DNA of 64,000 bases, from the NCBI GenBank assembly GCA_002762985.1, contig PCXZ01000033.1, forward strand, positions 1 to 64,000. Reading direction: 5' to 3'. The notes under the pieces were generated by a model. It was not told the DNA's origin and searched no databases. It worked only from the letters and a program-made list of their open reading frames with translations. Each line of letters starts with the position of its first letter. The stretch's first letter is position 1. Shown here piece after piece: positions 29,372 through 37,832 of the stretch. Both the position numbers and the translations under genes were made by a program. Origin of the DNA: Candidatus Woesearchaeota archaeon CG10_big_fil_rev_8_21_14_0_10_44_13 (GTDB lineage Archaea > Nanobdellota > Nanobdellia > Woesearchaeales > UBA12501).

Positions 29372-32017
29372 TTATCTTGATTTGACAACGTCATCTATTA
29401 TCCTCTTTATGTCTATCTTTCCGCCTTCGCTCTTCGACACATCAATCCCGTCTTCGCCATATGCGAACTGTATGATCTTCCTGCTTGCGTCCCTGACCGT
29501 GGTGTCATATTCGACCTTCAGGTCCTGCAGTGAGTTTGCAAGCCTCCTGTAAAGGTATCCTGATTTTGGCGTCCTCAATGCAGTATCCATCAGGGAATCC
29601 CTTCCTGTCATCGAAGCGAAGAAAAATTCATTCGGGCTCATCCCGCTCTTGAAGCCGTGCCTGATGAAACCTCTGGCGCTCGGGCTTAGGTCATTCTTCC
29701 TGAAAGTAGGCAGCGACCTTTCTGTGAAACCGATGTCTATCCTCTTGCCCCTCATAGCCTGCTGGCCTACGCATGCGGCCATCTGGGCCAGGTTGATCGT
29801 TGTTCCCCTTGAACCGCTTGTCGCCATTATGTAAGCACCGGTCTTTGTCGAGACATTTGCCGCGACTACGTCTCCTGTCTCGTTTCTTGCCCTGTTCAGC
29901 GCTCCAAGTATCTTAAGTTCAAGTGTCTCGAGCGTGGTCTTTCCCGGGAAAGCCTCGAGCTCCTTCTTATGGAAAGAATCGATAAGCCTGCTTACCTCTT
30001 CTTCAGCATTGTTGAGTATCTCCTGTATCTTTTTCACAGAGTCCTCTGGCAGATCGACATCTGATATGGCGACTGAAAACCCTCTCTTAAGGAGAGTATA
30101 GACTCCCAGTTTTGAGATCTTATTCAGAAGGTCTATTGTGGCATACTGGCCGTATCTCTTATGCAGGTTCCTCAACAGGAATCCTGAACCATGGCCCAGG
30201 TTCGCTGAATCCATCACTCCTGAAAGGAGTTTTCCGTCTTTTATATAAACGTAGGAATCGCTCTCGCACCTGTCATTCTTCCATCTTGGGCAGTCCTTGC
30301 ATGGTTTTGATTTTGTAGGGCATGATTTAGCCCTTCCTACGAAGCTGAAATCCTTCGGTATCAGCATGCTGAATACCTCTTTTCCGGTTATAGTCTTCTT
30401 GTTAGGCAGCTCTGAAAAGTCATCGACTCCCACCTGCGCGAGTATCTGCACAGCTTCCTCCCTTGTGAATTCAGATTCTTTTGTGAGTATATAATTGCCT
30501 GAGATGCCGTCCTGAACGCAGCCTATTATGCTCAATCCGTATCTTGGGCTTATGAGCTGTGTCTCGACAGCCATGAGTATCTCTGCCTCTGCCCTTGCCT
30601 CCTCATTCTGCGGCACATGCAGATTCATCTCGTCTCCGTCGAAATCTGCGTTGTATGGGTGGCATACTGCCGGGTTCAGCCTGAATGTCTTGCCGCCGAG
30701 AACCCTTACCCTATGTGTCATCATGGACATCCTGTGCAGAGAAGGCTGCCTGTTGAATATGACCACATCGCCGTCCATCAGGTGCCTTTCAACGATATAA
30801 CCCGGCTGCAGTTCCTCTATGATCTGCTCGTGGGTCTCATCTGTTATCTTCTTCTTCTTTCCGTCCGGCCTTGTCAGGTAATTGCATCCGGGGTACTTCT
30901 TAGGGCCCCTCTTGACGAATTCCTTTAGGTATTCGAAGTTCCATTCATTGACCCTTTCAGGGACAGTGAGTTTCATCGCGACTATCATTGGGACGCCCAC
31001 TTCGTTGATGTTTATCATCGGATCAGGGCTTATGACTGTCCTTGATGAAAAGTTTGTCCTCTTGCCTGCAAGATTATGCCTTATCCTTCCCTCCTTGCTC
31101 TTTATCCTCTCAGATATCGTCTTGAGAGGCTGGCCTGACCTGTGCCTTGCAGGAGGAAGCTGTGCGATGTCATTATCAAAGAAGGTAGTTATGTGGTACT
31201 GGAGCAGGTCCCAAAGGTCCTCTATGATTATCTCCGGGGCGCCGGCATTTATGTTCTCGAAAAGCCTCTGGTTGATCCTTACTATGTCGCCAAGCTTATG
31301 CGTTAGGTCATCCTCGCTTCTCTCTCCTGATTCGAGCGTGATTGAAGGCCTCATAGTCACAGGAGGTATCGGCATGATCGTCAGGATAGCCCATTCAGGC
31401 CTTGCGACTGCAGGATTTATTCCGAACATCTTGCAGTCCTCGTCTGATACCTTCTCAAGCCTTGTCCTGACCTCTATAGGTGAAAGCTTCTTCTCGCCTT
31501 CCATGAAAGTATAAGGCTTCTCAAGCACTATCTTCTGCTGCTTTGCCCTGCAGTAAGGGCATTTGTTCACTGTCTTGAGCGTTGTGATTATCTCCTTTAT
31601 CCTCTTTCTCTTCTCGTCCAGACCCGAGTCCCTCTCGATCTCCTGTAGCTGCGATGAATACTTGCTTATCTTATTCTCTGGTATCAGGATCTTTCCGCAT
31701 TCCTTGCATGTGCATCTGAGTATGTCAAGCGTGAGCCCCACGAAATTTATGTGGAGGATGGGCCTTGCGAGCTCTATATATCCGAAGTGGCCGATGCATT
31801 CCTTCAGTTTTGAGCCGCATGTCTTGCATTTTAGGCCTGGGTCTATGACTCCGAGCCTTATGTCCATCAGGCCGCCGTCAACAGGATAACCTTCCTTATC
31901 ATAAAGTTCAGGTGTCACTATCTTCGCGCTGGCCATGCCTTTTATCATCTTAGGCGACAGCATGCCAAATACGACCGAGCTGACCTGTTTGTATGTGAAT
32001 CGTTCCCGTTCTGCCAT
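29372..32017 (-). CDS. rpoA1: DNA-directed RNA polymerase subunit A' (RpoA1)
   Basis: NADFDGDEMNLHVPQ catalytic motif. Confidence 0.98.
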   Translation of the reverse strand: MAERERFTYKQVSSVVFGMLSPKMIKGMASAKIVTPELYDKEGYPVDGGLMDIRLGVIDPGLKCKTCGSKLKECIGHFGYIELARPILHINFVGLTLDILRCTCKECGKILIPENKISKYSSQLQEIERDSGLDEKRKRIKEIITTLKTVNKCPYCRAKQQKIVLEKPYTFMEGEKKLSPIEVRTRLEKVSDEDCKMFGINPAVARPEWAILTIMPIPPVTMRPSITLESGERSEDDLTHKLGDIVRINQRLFENINAGAPEIIIEDLWDLLQYHITTFFDNDIAQLPPARHRSGQPLKTISERIKSKEGRIRHNLAGKRTNFSSRTVISPDPMININEVGVPMIVAMKLTVPERVNEWNFEYLKEFVKRGPKKYPGCNYLTRPDGKKKKITDETHEQIIEELQPGYIVERHLMDGDVVIFNRQPSLHRMSMMTHRVRVLGGKTFRLNPAVCHPYNADFDGDEMNLHVPQNEEARAEAEILMAVETQLISPRYGLSIIGCVQDGISGNYILTKESEFTREEAVQILAQVGVDDFSELPNKKTITGKEVFSMLIPKDFSFVGRAKSCPTKSKPCKDCPRWKNDRCESDSYVYIKDGKLLSGVMDSANLGHGSGFLLRNLHKRYGQYATIDLLNKISKLGVYTLLKRGFSVAISDVDLPEDSVKKIQEILNNAEEEVSRLIDSFHKKELEAFPGKTTLETLELKILGALNRARNETGDVVAANVSTKTGAYIMATSGSRGTTINLAQMAACVGQQAMRGKRIDIGFTERSLPTFRKNDLSPSARGFIRHGFKSGMSPNEFFFASMTGRDSLMDTALRTPKSGYLYRRLANSLQDLKVEYDTTVRDASRKIIQFAYGEDGIDVSKSEGGKIDIKRIIDDVVKSR

Positions 32018-32062
32018 CTTTATCTTTTCTCCTTATTTGTTTGTAAGTGACCTGTTTGTTTA

Positions 32063-33865
32063 TCAGTATTTTGTCTTCAGTTTCAGCTTTGGATAGACTC
32101 CCAAAGACTTGAACTCATCCAATATGAGCTTGAAAGCGTAGGATATCTCGATATCGGTTATCTCTACATTATCGCCGCATATCGGGCAGTATCTCGCATC
32201 CTTGAACTCATTATAGATCGCTATTGTCCCGCAGCTTTCGCAGACCGGGGCGATCGTCCTGTCAGAGTCGAATCTCTCCTTGAGCAATAATGAGGCTCCA
32301 TGAGCTACGAATGTGTCTTTTTCCATCTCTCCCAGCCTGAGGCCTCCTTCTTTTGCCCTTCCTTCTGTAGGTTGTCTTGTCAGAAGCTGGATGGGACCGC
32401 GCGCCCTTGAGTGGATCTTGTTCGAGACCATATGCCTTAATTTCAGGTAATACATGTTTCCGACGTATATCTTCGCGTGATACTGCTCGCCTGTCTCGCC
32501 GTCATAGAATGTCTCTGTGCCGTTCTCCCTGAAACCCATCGAAAGCAGCTCTTTCCTGAGGTCTGCTTCCGGCTCGCCTACGAAAGGCGTCCCATCGACA
32601 TATCTTGCTGCCAGGCCTCCCACTTTTCCTGCGACAATCTCTATCATGTGTGAAAGCGTCATCCTTGAAGGGACTCCGTGAGGCGAGAACAGCAGGTCAG
32701 GCACTACGCCAGATGCGCTGAAAGGCATGTCTGCAGGAGGCACTATCAGTCCGATGACTCCTTTCTGCCCGTGCCTTGACGTGAATTTGTCGCCTATCTC
32801 GGGAATCCTCTGGTCCCTCATCCTTACCTGGACAAGCTTGTTGCCCTCCTCGTTCTCTGTGATAAGTACGAAATCGACGACTCCTTTCTCGCCGTGCTTC
32901 ATTGAGAATGAGCTTTCCCTTCTCGTGTTCGATGTCAGGCTGTATTCTTCCATCAAGCTTAGGAATCTTGGCGGCGAAGTCTTGCCTATTATGACATCTC
33001 CCTCTGCGACATCCGCCTCAGGGTAGATTATGCCGTCGTCCTCCAGCATCCTGTAATCCTTCTCTGATTTGTAGCCCTTGACATCCTTATCAGGTATGGA
33101 AATCTCGTCTGTCAGCCCGCCAGGATACCTCAATTCTTCTGATATCGCCGGCCTGTAATATGAAGATCTTGCGAAACCCCTGTCTATGGAAGCCCTGTTT
33201 ATGATCACTGCGTCCTCCATATTATATCCCTTGTAGCTCATGATCGCGACTACGATGTTCTGCCCTGCAGGATGTTTCTCATAGCCTGACAGGTCATTTA
33301 TTATCGTATTGACTACAGGAACCTGGGGATGATGCAGCACGCTGACATCCATATCCATCCTAACTGCAAAATTCGCGGCGTAAAGTCCAAGAGCCTGCTT
33401 CTGGTTCTTTGAGCCCATGCTTATCCTTGCTCCCGGGCTGTGGTTTGCATAAGGCACCAATGATGAGCATAATCCCAGCATATCTACAGGCGCGATCTCA
33501 AGATGTGTGTGCTGCCTTGTCAGCTCGCTCTCGAAGAATGCCACCAGCGAATTCTCTTCCTCTTCTGCATCAAGATACTCGACAACGCCCTGCTTGACAA
33601 GGTCCGTGAAGGAGATTTCGCCTTTCTCGAGCTGCTGGACATGCCTGTCTGTGAGCAATGGCCTTCCATCCTTCACGACTATCACTGGCCTCCTTACCCT
33701 TCCCCTCATGTTCTCTATCCTTACCTCATCCTTGGCCTTGTCGTACCTCAGATTGATGTTAGATGAAAGTTCTGCTCTCCTTCTGCTGTCCACTATCTTC
33801 TGCACGAAGTCCTCAGGGTTCTCGATCTCCCCTACAAATTTTCCGTTAAGGTAAACATCTGTCAT
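32063..33865 (-). CDS. rpoB1: DNA-directed RNA polymerase subunit B' (RpoB1, C-terminal half)
   Basis: GYNMEDAVIINRASIDRG, SRHGQKG. Confidence 0.97.
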   Translation of the reverse strand: MTDVYLNGKFVGEIENPEDFVQKIVDSRRRAELSSNINLRYDKAKDEVRIENMRGRVRRPVIVVKDGRPLLTDRHVQQLEKGEISFTDLVKQGVVEYLDAEEEENSLVAFFESELTRQHTHLEIAPVDMLGLCSSLVPYANHSPGARISMGSKNQKQALGLYAANFAVRMDMDVSVLHHPQVPVVNTIINDLSGYEKHPAGQNIVVAIMSYKGYNMEDAVIINRASIDRGFARSSYYRPAISEELRYPGGLTDEISIPDKDVKGYKSEKDYRMLEDDGIIYPEADVAEGDVIIGKTSPPRFLSLMEEYSLTSNTRRESSFSMKHGEKGVVDFVLITENEEGNKLVQVRMRDQRIPEIGDKFTSRHGQKGVIGLIVPPADMPFSASGVVPDLLFSPHGVPSRMTLSHMIEIVAGKVGGLAARYVDGTPFVGEPEADLRKELLSMGFRENGTETFYDGETGEQYHAKIYVGNMYYLKLRHMVSNKIHSRARGPIQLLTRQPTEGRAKEGGLRLGEMEKDTFVAHGASLLLKERFDSDRTIAPVCESCGTIAIYNEFKDARYCPICGDNVEITDIEISYAFKLILDEFKSLGVYPKLKLKTKY

Positions 33866-33936
33866 TTTGTCTCGTTTGGTTATGTTTCGTTTGGTTATGT
33901 TTCGTTTGGTTATGTTTCGTTTGGTTTTGTCTCGTC
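33865..33936 (-). repeat. 15-bp tandem repeat (TTATGTTTCGTTTGG on + strand, ~4 copies)
   Basis: Direct reading; lies between rpoB2 stop and rpoB1 start. Confidence 0.9.
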
Positions 33937-33975
33937 TTATTTTTTCACGATCTGATTCTCATGGTCTGATCATGA

Positions 33976-35463
33976 TCATTTGAGCGTCTTCAGGCCCATA
34001 TTCTTCAGTGATTTCAGCAAAGGCTCTTCTGTCTCGTCTTCTGAAACCTGTGCCAGCAATGCTAGGTTCTTTCTCAGCCCGATGTTCGTTCCTTCAGGCG
34101 TCTCTACAGGGCAGAGTCTTCCCATATGCGTGGGGTGAAGCCCTCTTGCCTCGAAGTTCTCCTGGGTAGCGCTCAATGGGCTTATGACTCTCTGCAGATG
34201 GCTCAGTGTCTCCAGGAAATTCAGGCGCTGGATCCTCTGGCTTATGCCTTTCCTTGCGCCGACCCATGATCCTGTCGCCATGGAGCTGTATATCCTCTGT
34301 GTGAGCAGCTTGTCCCTTATTATGACTTTTATTGACGGGAATTTCCCTCTCTTGACTATCCTCTGGAAATTGTAAAGCAGGTCCTGTATCAGGACTTTGA
34401 GATTGACCCTGAAAAGATCAGCAAGCAGGTCTCCGCTCAGCTTCAGCCTCTTGTTCATGTAATGGTCCTTGTCGTCCACTTCAAGCTCTTTGTTCGAGGC
34501 CATTATGAATTTTTTCAGGAGCTTGCACAGGTTGTATGCCTTGTATATCCTGTCCCTCTGCTCTGTGCCGAGGTGAGGCAGGAGGTATTTGTCGAGTATC
34601 TCCTTCGTCTTCTCCACCCTTATCTCTTTCGACTGTGTTATGCCTATCTTCTTGGCGACATAATCCATCGCATCCTCTTCTGTCTTTATGTCCACGCATT
34701 CGTAAAGATTGATCAGGAGCTCATTGTACATCTTGTCCTTCGATATGAACTTGACTATCTCCTCGTCCTTGGTCAGACCGAGCGCCTTAAGCAATATGAT
34801 GATGGGCACTCTCTTCACTCTTGTGAAGCTCAGGTAGAATATGCCGTTCTTCATCTTCTCGAATGAATGGGGTATCTTGAACGATCCTTTCTCAGAGAAA
34901 AGCTTGCCTGAGAATTCGCTGACGCCTGTAGAGTTCTGCTCGACAAGCATCCTGTTGGCTGCCAGATCCTCGACTGATACAAGGACCTTCTCTGTGCCAT
35001 TGACTATGAAATATCCGCCCGGGTCATCAGGGTCCTCGCCTTTCTCTATCAGCTCTTCCCTGCTCAATCCGTTCAGATGGCAGAATTTTGATTTTAGCAT
35101 GATGGGGATGCTGCATATCTGCGTGGTGAACATCTCCCTCTGCACGCCGTTTATGTGCGCAGATACATCGATGAAGCACGGAGCGGAATAAGAGAGCTTC
35201 CTAAGCCTTGCATCTATGGGATAGATGTTCTTCTTAGAGCCGTCCGCTTCTGTTATCGTGGGTTTCTCGACCCATATCTTGTCTATCTTGATCTTGAATT
35301 CCTCCACATTATGGGGGATGATGGTGGGCTCTATATCCTTGTTCTCCTCGACTATCTGCTGAAGCTCTTTCTCCAGGAAATTATTGAATGATTCTATGTC
35401 TGAAGCTACAAGGCTGTTCTCAGCAAAATAGCTCTTGATCAGTATCTTTGCCCTCTCGTTCAT
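33976..35463 (-). CDS. rpoB2: DNA-directed RNA polymerase subunit B'' (RpoB2, N-terminal half)
   Basis: VNGTEKVLVSVEDLAANRM, archaeal RpoB N-terminal region ending RLCPVETPEGTNIGLRKNLALLAQ. Confidence 0.97.
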   Translation of the reverse strand: MNERAKILIKSYFAENSLVASDIESFNNFLEKELQQIVEENKDIEPTIIPHNVEEFKIKIDKIWVEKPTITEADGSKKNIYPIDARLRKLSYSAPCFIDVSAHINGVQREMFTTQICSIPIMLKSKFCHLNGLSREELIEKGEDPDDPGGYFIVNGTEKVLVSVEDLAANRMLVEQNSTGVSEFSGKLFSEKGSFKIPHSFEKMKNGIFYLSFTRVKRVPIIILLKALGLTKDEEIVKFISKDKMYNELLINLYECVDIKTEEDAMDYVAKKIGITQSKEIRVEKTKEILDKYLLPHLGTEQRDRIYKAYNLCKLLKKFIMASNKELEVDDKDHYMNKRLKLSGDLLADLFRVNLKVLIQDLLYNFQRIVKRGKFPSIKVIIRDKLLTQRIYSSMATGSWVGARKGISQRIQRLNFLETLSHLQRVISPLSATQENFEARGLHPTHMGRLCPVETPEGTNIGLRKNLALLAQVSEDETEEPLLKSLKNMGLKTLK

Positions 35464-35465
35464 TT

Positions 35466-35705
35466 TTATGAGACCCCTCTGTAGAATACCGCATCGCCTG
35501 CGGTCGTGCTTTTCCTGTAGATCTTGATCACATCGCCGGTCTGCACTTCAAGATGCTCTATCGCAGAATCATCTTTGCTTATCTTGGGCAGCTCTTTTAT
35601 CGAAATGCCGTACTTTTCATACAGCTCTTTCTTCTCTTTCTCGCTCAGCTTGGTATGCTTAGGTATAAGAATGTGTTTGGTGATGTCAACCTTAAGTTTT
35701 GCCAA
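35466..35705 (-). CDS. rpoH: DNA-directed RNA polymerase subunit H
   Basis: HILIPKHTKLSEKEK, C-terminal IKIYRKSTTAGDAVFYRGV. Confidence 0.95.
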   Translation of the reverse strand: MAKLKVDITKHILIPKHTKLSEKEKKELYEKYGISIKELPKISKDDSAIEHLEVQTGDVIKIYRKSTTAGDAVFYRGVS

Positions 35706-35773
35706 CTTTTCCCTCCAATGAACATGATTTTGTGATTTTCAGTTTTTCTGATCTTGTTTATTTTTGATTATAA

Positions 35774-35878
35774 CGGGCCGGAAGGGATTCGAACCCTCGA
35801 CCACTTGATGTCTGCTTGCCTGATTAAAAGTTTCACCATCTCTTATCCAAGTGCTCTACCAGGCTGAGCTACCGGCCC
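35774..35878 (-). tRNA. tRNA-Lys(UUU) with two putative introns
   Basis: Acceptor GGGCCGG/CCGGCCC, T-arm GAGGGTTCGAATCCCTT; CTTGA-CTTTTAA-TCAAG anticodon arm assembled after removing 16 nt and 15 nt inserts. Confidence 0.65.
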
Positions 35879-35946
35879 ATTTGTGGCGTTTTGATTGGTT
35901 TTTTTGATATTTTTGGGCTTGTTTTCCTGTTATTAATCATGATATA

Positions 35947-36111
35947 CGCCCTGGCCGGGACTTTCAACAGCTTTAAGCATTAATTGGCCGGTCTTTTATG
36001 ATTTTTATGAGCATTTAAAGTCTTTTTCTGGCAAAAAACGGCTAAAAGCATTTTTGAACCCGGGTCAGAGCCTCGACAGGGCTCTATGCTAGGCCGCTAC
36101 ACTACCAGGGC
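35947..36111 (-). tRNA. tRNA-Asp(GUC) with ~92 nt intron in the T-loop
   Basis: 5' exon GCCCTGG...GAGCC-CTGTCGA-GGCTC-TGAC-CCGGGTTCAA; 3' exon (A)GTCCCGGCCAGGGC+G found 92 nt downstream on the same strand. Confidence 0.8.
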
Positions 36112-36346
36112 ATATTTATCATTTTTACGACCAACAAACCATCCAAAGGGCATAGATTTGGCTATTTAGTCTTCTTTACCCTTTAGAAAGATTGACAGGC
36201 CATATTGCCCCAATTTTTTACTCCTTTATAAACTTTACGCTAAATTTGAGGGTTTTTGGTATATCAGCATTATATATGGAAGATATAGGTGATATGATTA
36301 TAAGAACGGCCAATTTTATGTTAATCCCATGTTAAAAATGAAAAAA

Positions 36347-36471
36347 TCCCCCCAGCCAGACTCGAACCGGCAACCTTTCGGTAACGACTGAATGTTTTTC
36401 ATCCATTCTGAACAGTCAGATTGTCGAACATTTTCTACAGCCGAACGCTCTGCCATTGAGCTATGGGGGGA
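36347..36471 (-). tRNA. tRNA-Tyr(GUA) with ~52 nt anticodon-loop intron
   Basis: Acceptor TCCCCCC/GGGGGGA, anticodon arm TTCGG-CTGTAGA...CCGAA, T-arm GCCGGTTCGAGTCTGGC. Confidence 0.85.
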
Positions 36472-36496
36472 GGATATTGAATTTCTTTGAGGGTTA

Positions 36497-36605
36497 TATA
36501 AATATTTTGAGTTTTATGGGCAGTCAACTCAAGTTGGAAAGCCGCTACTGCCCAGCGGAGTCCGCGATAATCGCCCCATTGTTTCCTGTCTTCCTGTCTT
36601 CTTCT
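36497..36605 (+). ncRNA. Candidate structured ncRNA, family member 1
   Basis: TATAAATA-N13-GGGCAGTCA shared with 50468-50497; GGGCAGT...ACTGCCC and CCGCT...AGCGG stems; T-rich end. Confidence 0.4.
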
Positions 36606-36785
36606 GTTTTTTAATCCGTGTATTTTTCATCCCCATACTGTTACAAATTCACCATTCGGCAATAGAAATAACAGTAAAATATAAAAACAAAACCACATTC
36701 ATATTGAATGAAAAGAGGCGATAGCGGGTAGTTCGATAAAAATCGGTTATAGGATAGCATAAATAGTATAAAATCAAAAGGTGAT

Positions 36786-37760
36786 ATGATGAAAACCCCG
36801 ACAAAGATATTAGTTCTTGCAGCTTTAGTTTTGATTGTAGCGATGCTTGCTACAGGCTGCATCAGGAAAGTGGATGAAAGCGAAGGAAATTACACTGAAA
36901 TCGAGAATTTCAGCGATCTCGGTGTAGTTGACGAAGGGAATCAGAAGCCAGAGGCTGCTCCGGCAACTACGGCGACTGAGACGACTCCTGCAGGACAGCA
37001 ATTGGCAGAGAATGAGAAGATCACAGTGAAAGAAGGGCAGCTGATAACATTGAAGGCTACAGGAGAAGACCCTGATGGAGACAAAGTGACGTATACATTC
37101 AGCCCGCCTTTCGATGCAGATGGGAAATGGCAGACAAAGGTCGGAGACAAGGGGACATATTCTATCAAGGTGATCGCTTCTGACGGCAAATCCACCACGA
37201 CAAAGACATTCGATGTTGCTGTGAATGAAAAGAACAAGGCTCCAGTGCTTGAGGCCATCCCAAGGATGACTGTTGTCGCAGGAGAGACTGTGACACTGAC
37301 GCCGAAGGCTGCTGATCCGAACTCCGATGAGCTGATAATAACTTATTCAGGATGGATGAATGCACCTGCATACGCTACAACAGATAATGACATCGGACTG
37401 CATGAGGTCACAGTGACTGTGAGCGACGGTGAATTCACGGATTCAGAAACCGCAACGATAGATGTGGTCTCAAAGAACCATGCCCCTGTGATGGAAAAGA
37501 TAGACGATGTCGTTGTGAATGAAGGCGATTCGATATCGTTTAGCCCGAATGTCATCGATGTCGACGGCGACAAAGTGACTGTGCAATATTCGGGATGGAT
37601 GACTGGCCCCACATACACTACAGGTTATGATGACGCAGGCCAGTACACTGTCAAGGTTACTGTGAGCGACGGAAAGCTTGAGACAAGCCAGGATGTGAAA
37701 GTGACTGTAAAGGACAATAACAGGCCTGTGCCCTTGAGCATATGGGTTGAGATAAGCTGA
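36786..37760 (+). CDS. Lipoprotein with three Ig/cadherin-like repeats
   Basis: Lipobox LATGC; repeated DPDGDKVTYTFS / DPNSDELIITYSGWM / DVDGDKVTVQYSGWM units. Confidence 0.75.
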   Translation: MMKTPTKILVLAALVLIVAMLATGCIRKVDESEGNYTEIENFSDLGVVDEGNQKPEAAPATTATETTPAGQQLAENEKITVKEGQLITLKATGEDPDGDKVTYTFSPPFDADGKWQTKVGDKGTYSIKVIASDGKSTTTKTFDVAVNEKNKAPVLEAIPRMTVVAGETVTLTPKAADPNSDELIITYSGWMNAPAYATTDNDIGLHEVTVTVSDGEFTDSETATIDVVSKNHAPVMEKIDDVVVNEGDSISFSPNVIDVDGDKVTVQYSGWMTGPTYTTGYDDAGQYTVKVTVSDGKLETSQDVKVTVKDNNRPVPLSIWVEIS

Positions 37761-37832
37761 ACCTAGAAAATTTCTTATTTTTTTATTTATTTTTTTATTT
37801 ATTGTTTACTATTTGAAGGATCTTGCCATCTT

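Noticed and set aside
33865-33936. Possible mini CRISPR array
   Set aside because: 15-bp units are directly contiguous with no spacers and no cas genes nearby; it is a simple tandem repeat.
36061-36111. tRNA-Asp as a 3'-truncated pseudogene or trans-spliced half gene
   Set aside because: A perfectly matching 3' part lies 92 nt downstream on the same strand with complementary junctions, so a cis intron is the simpler explanation.
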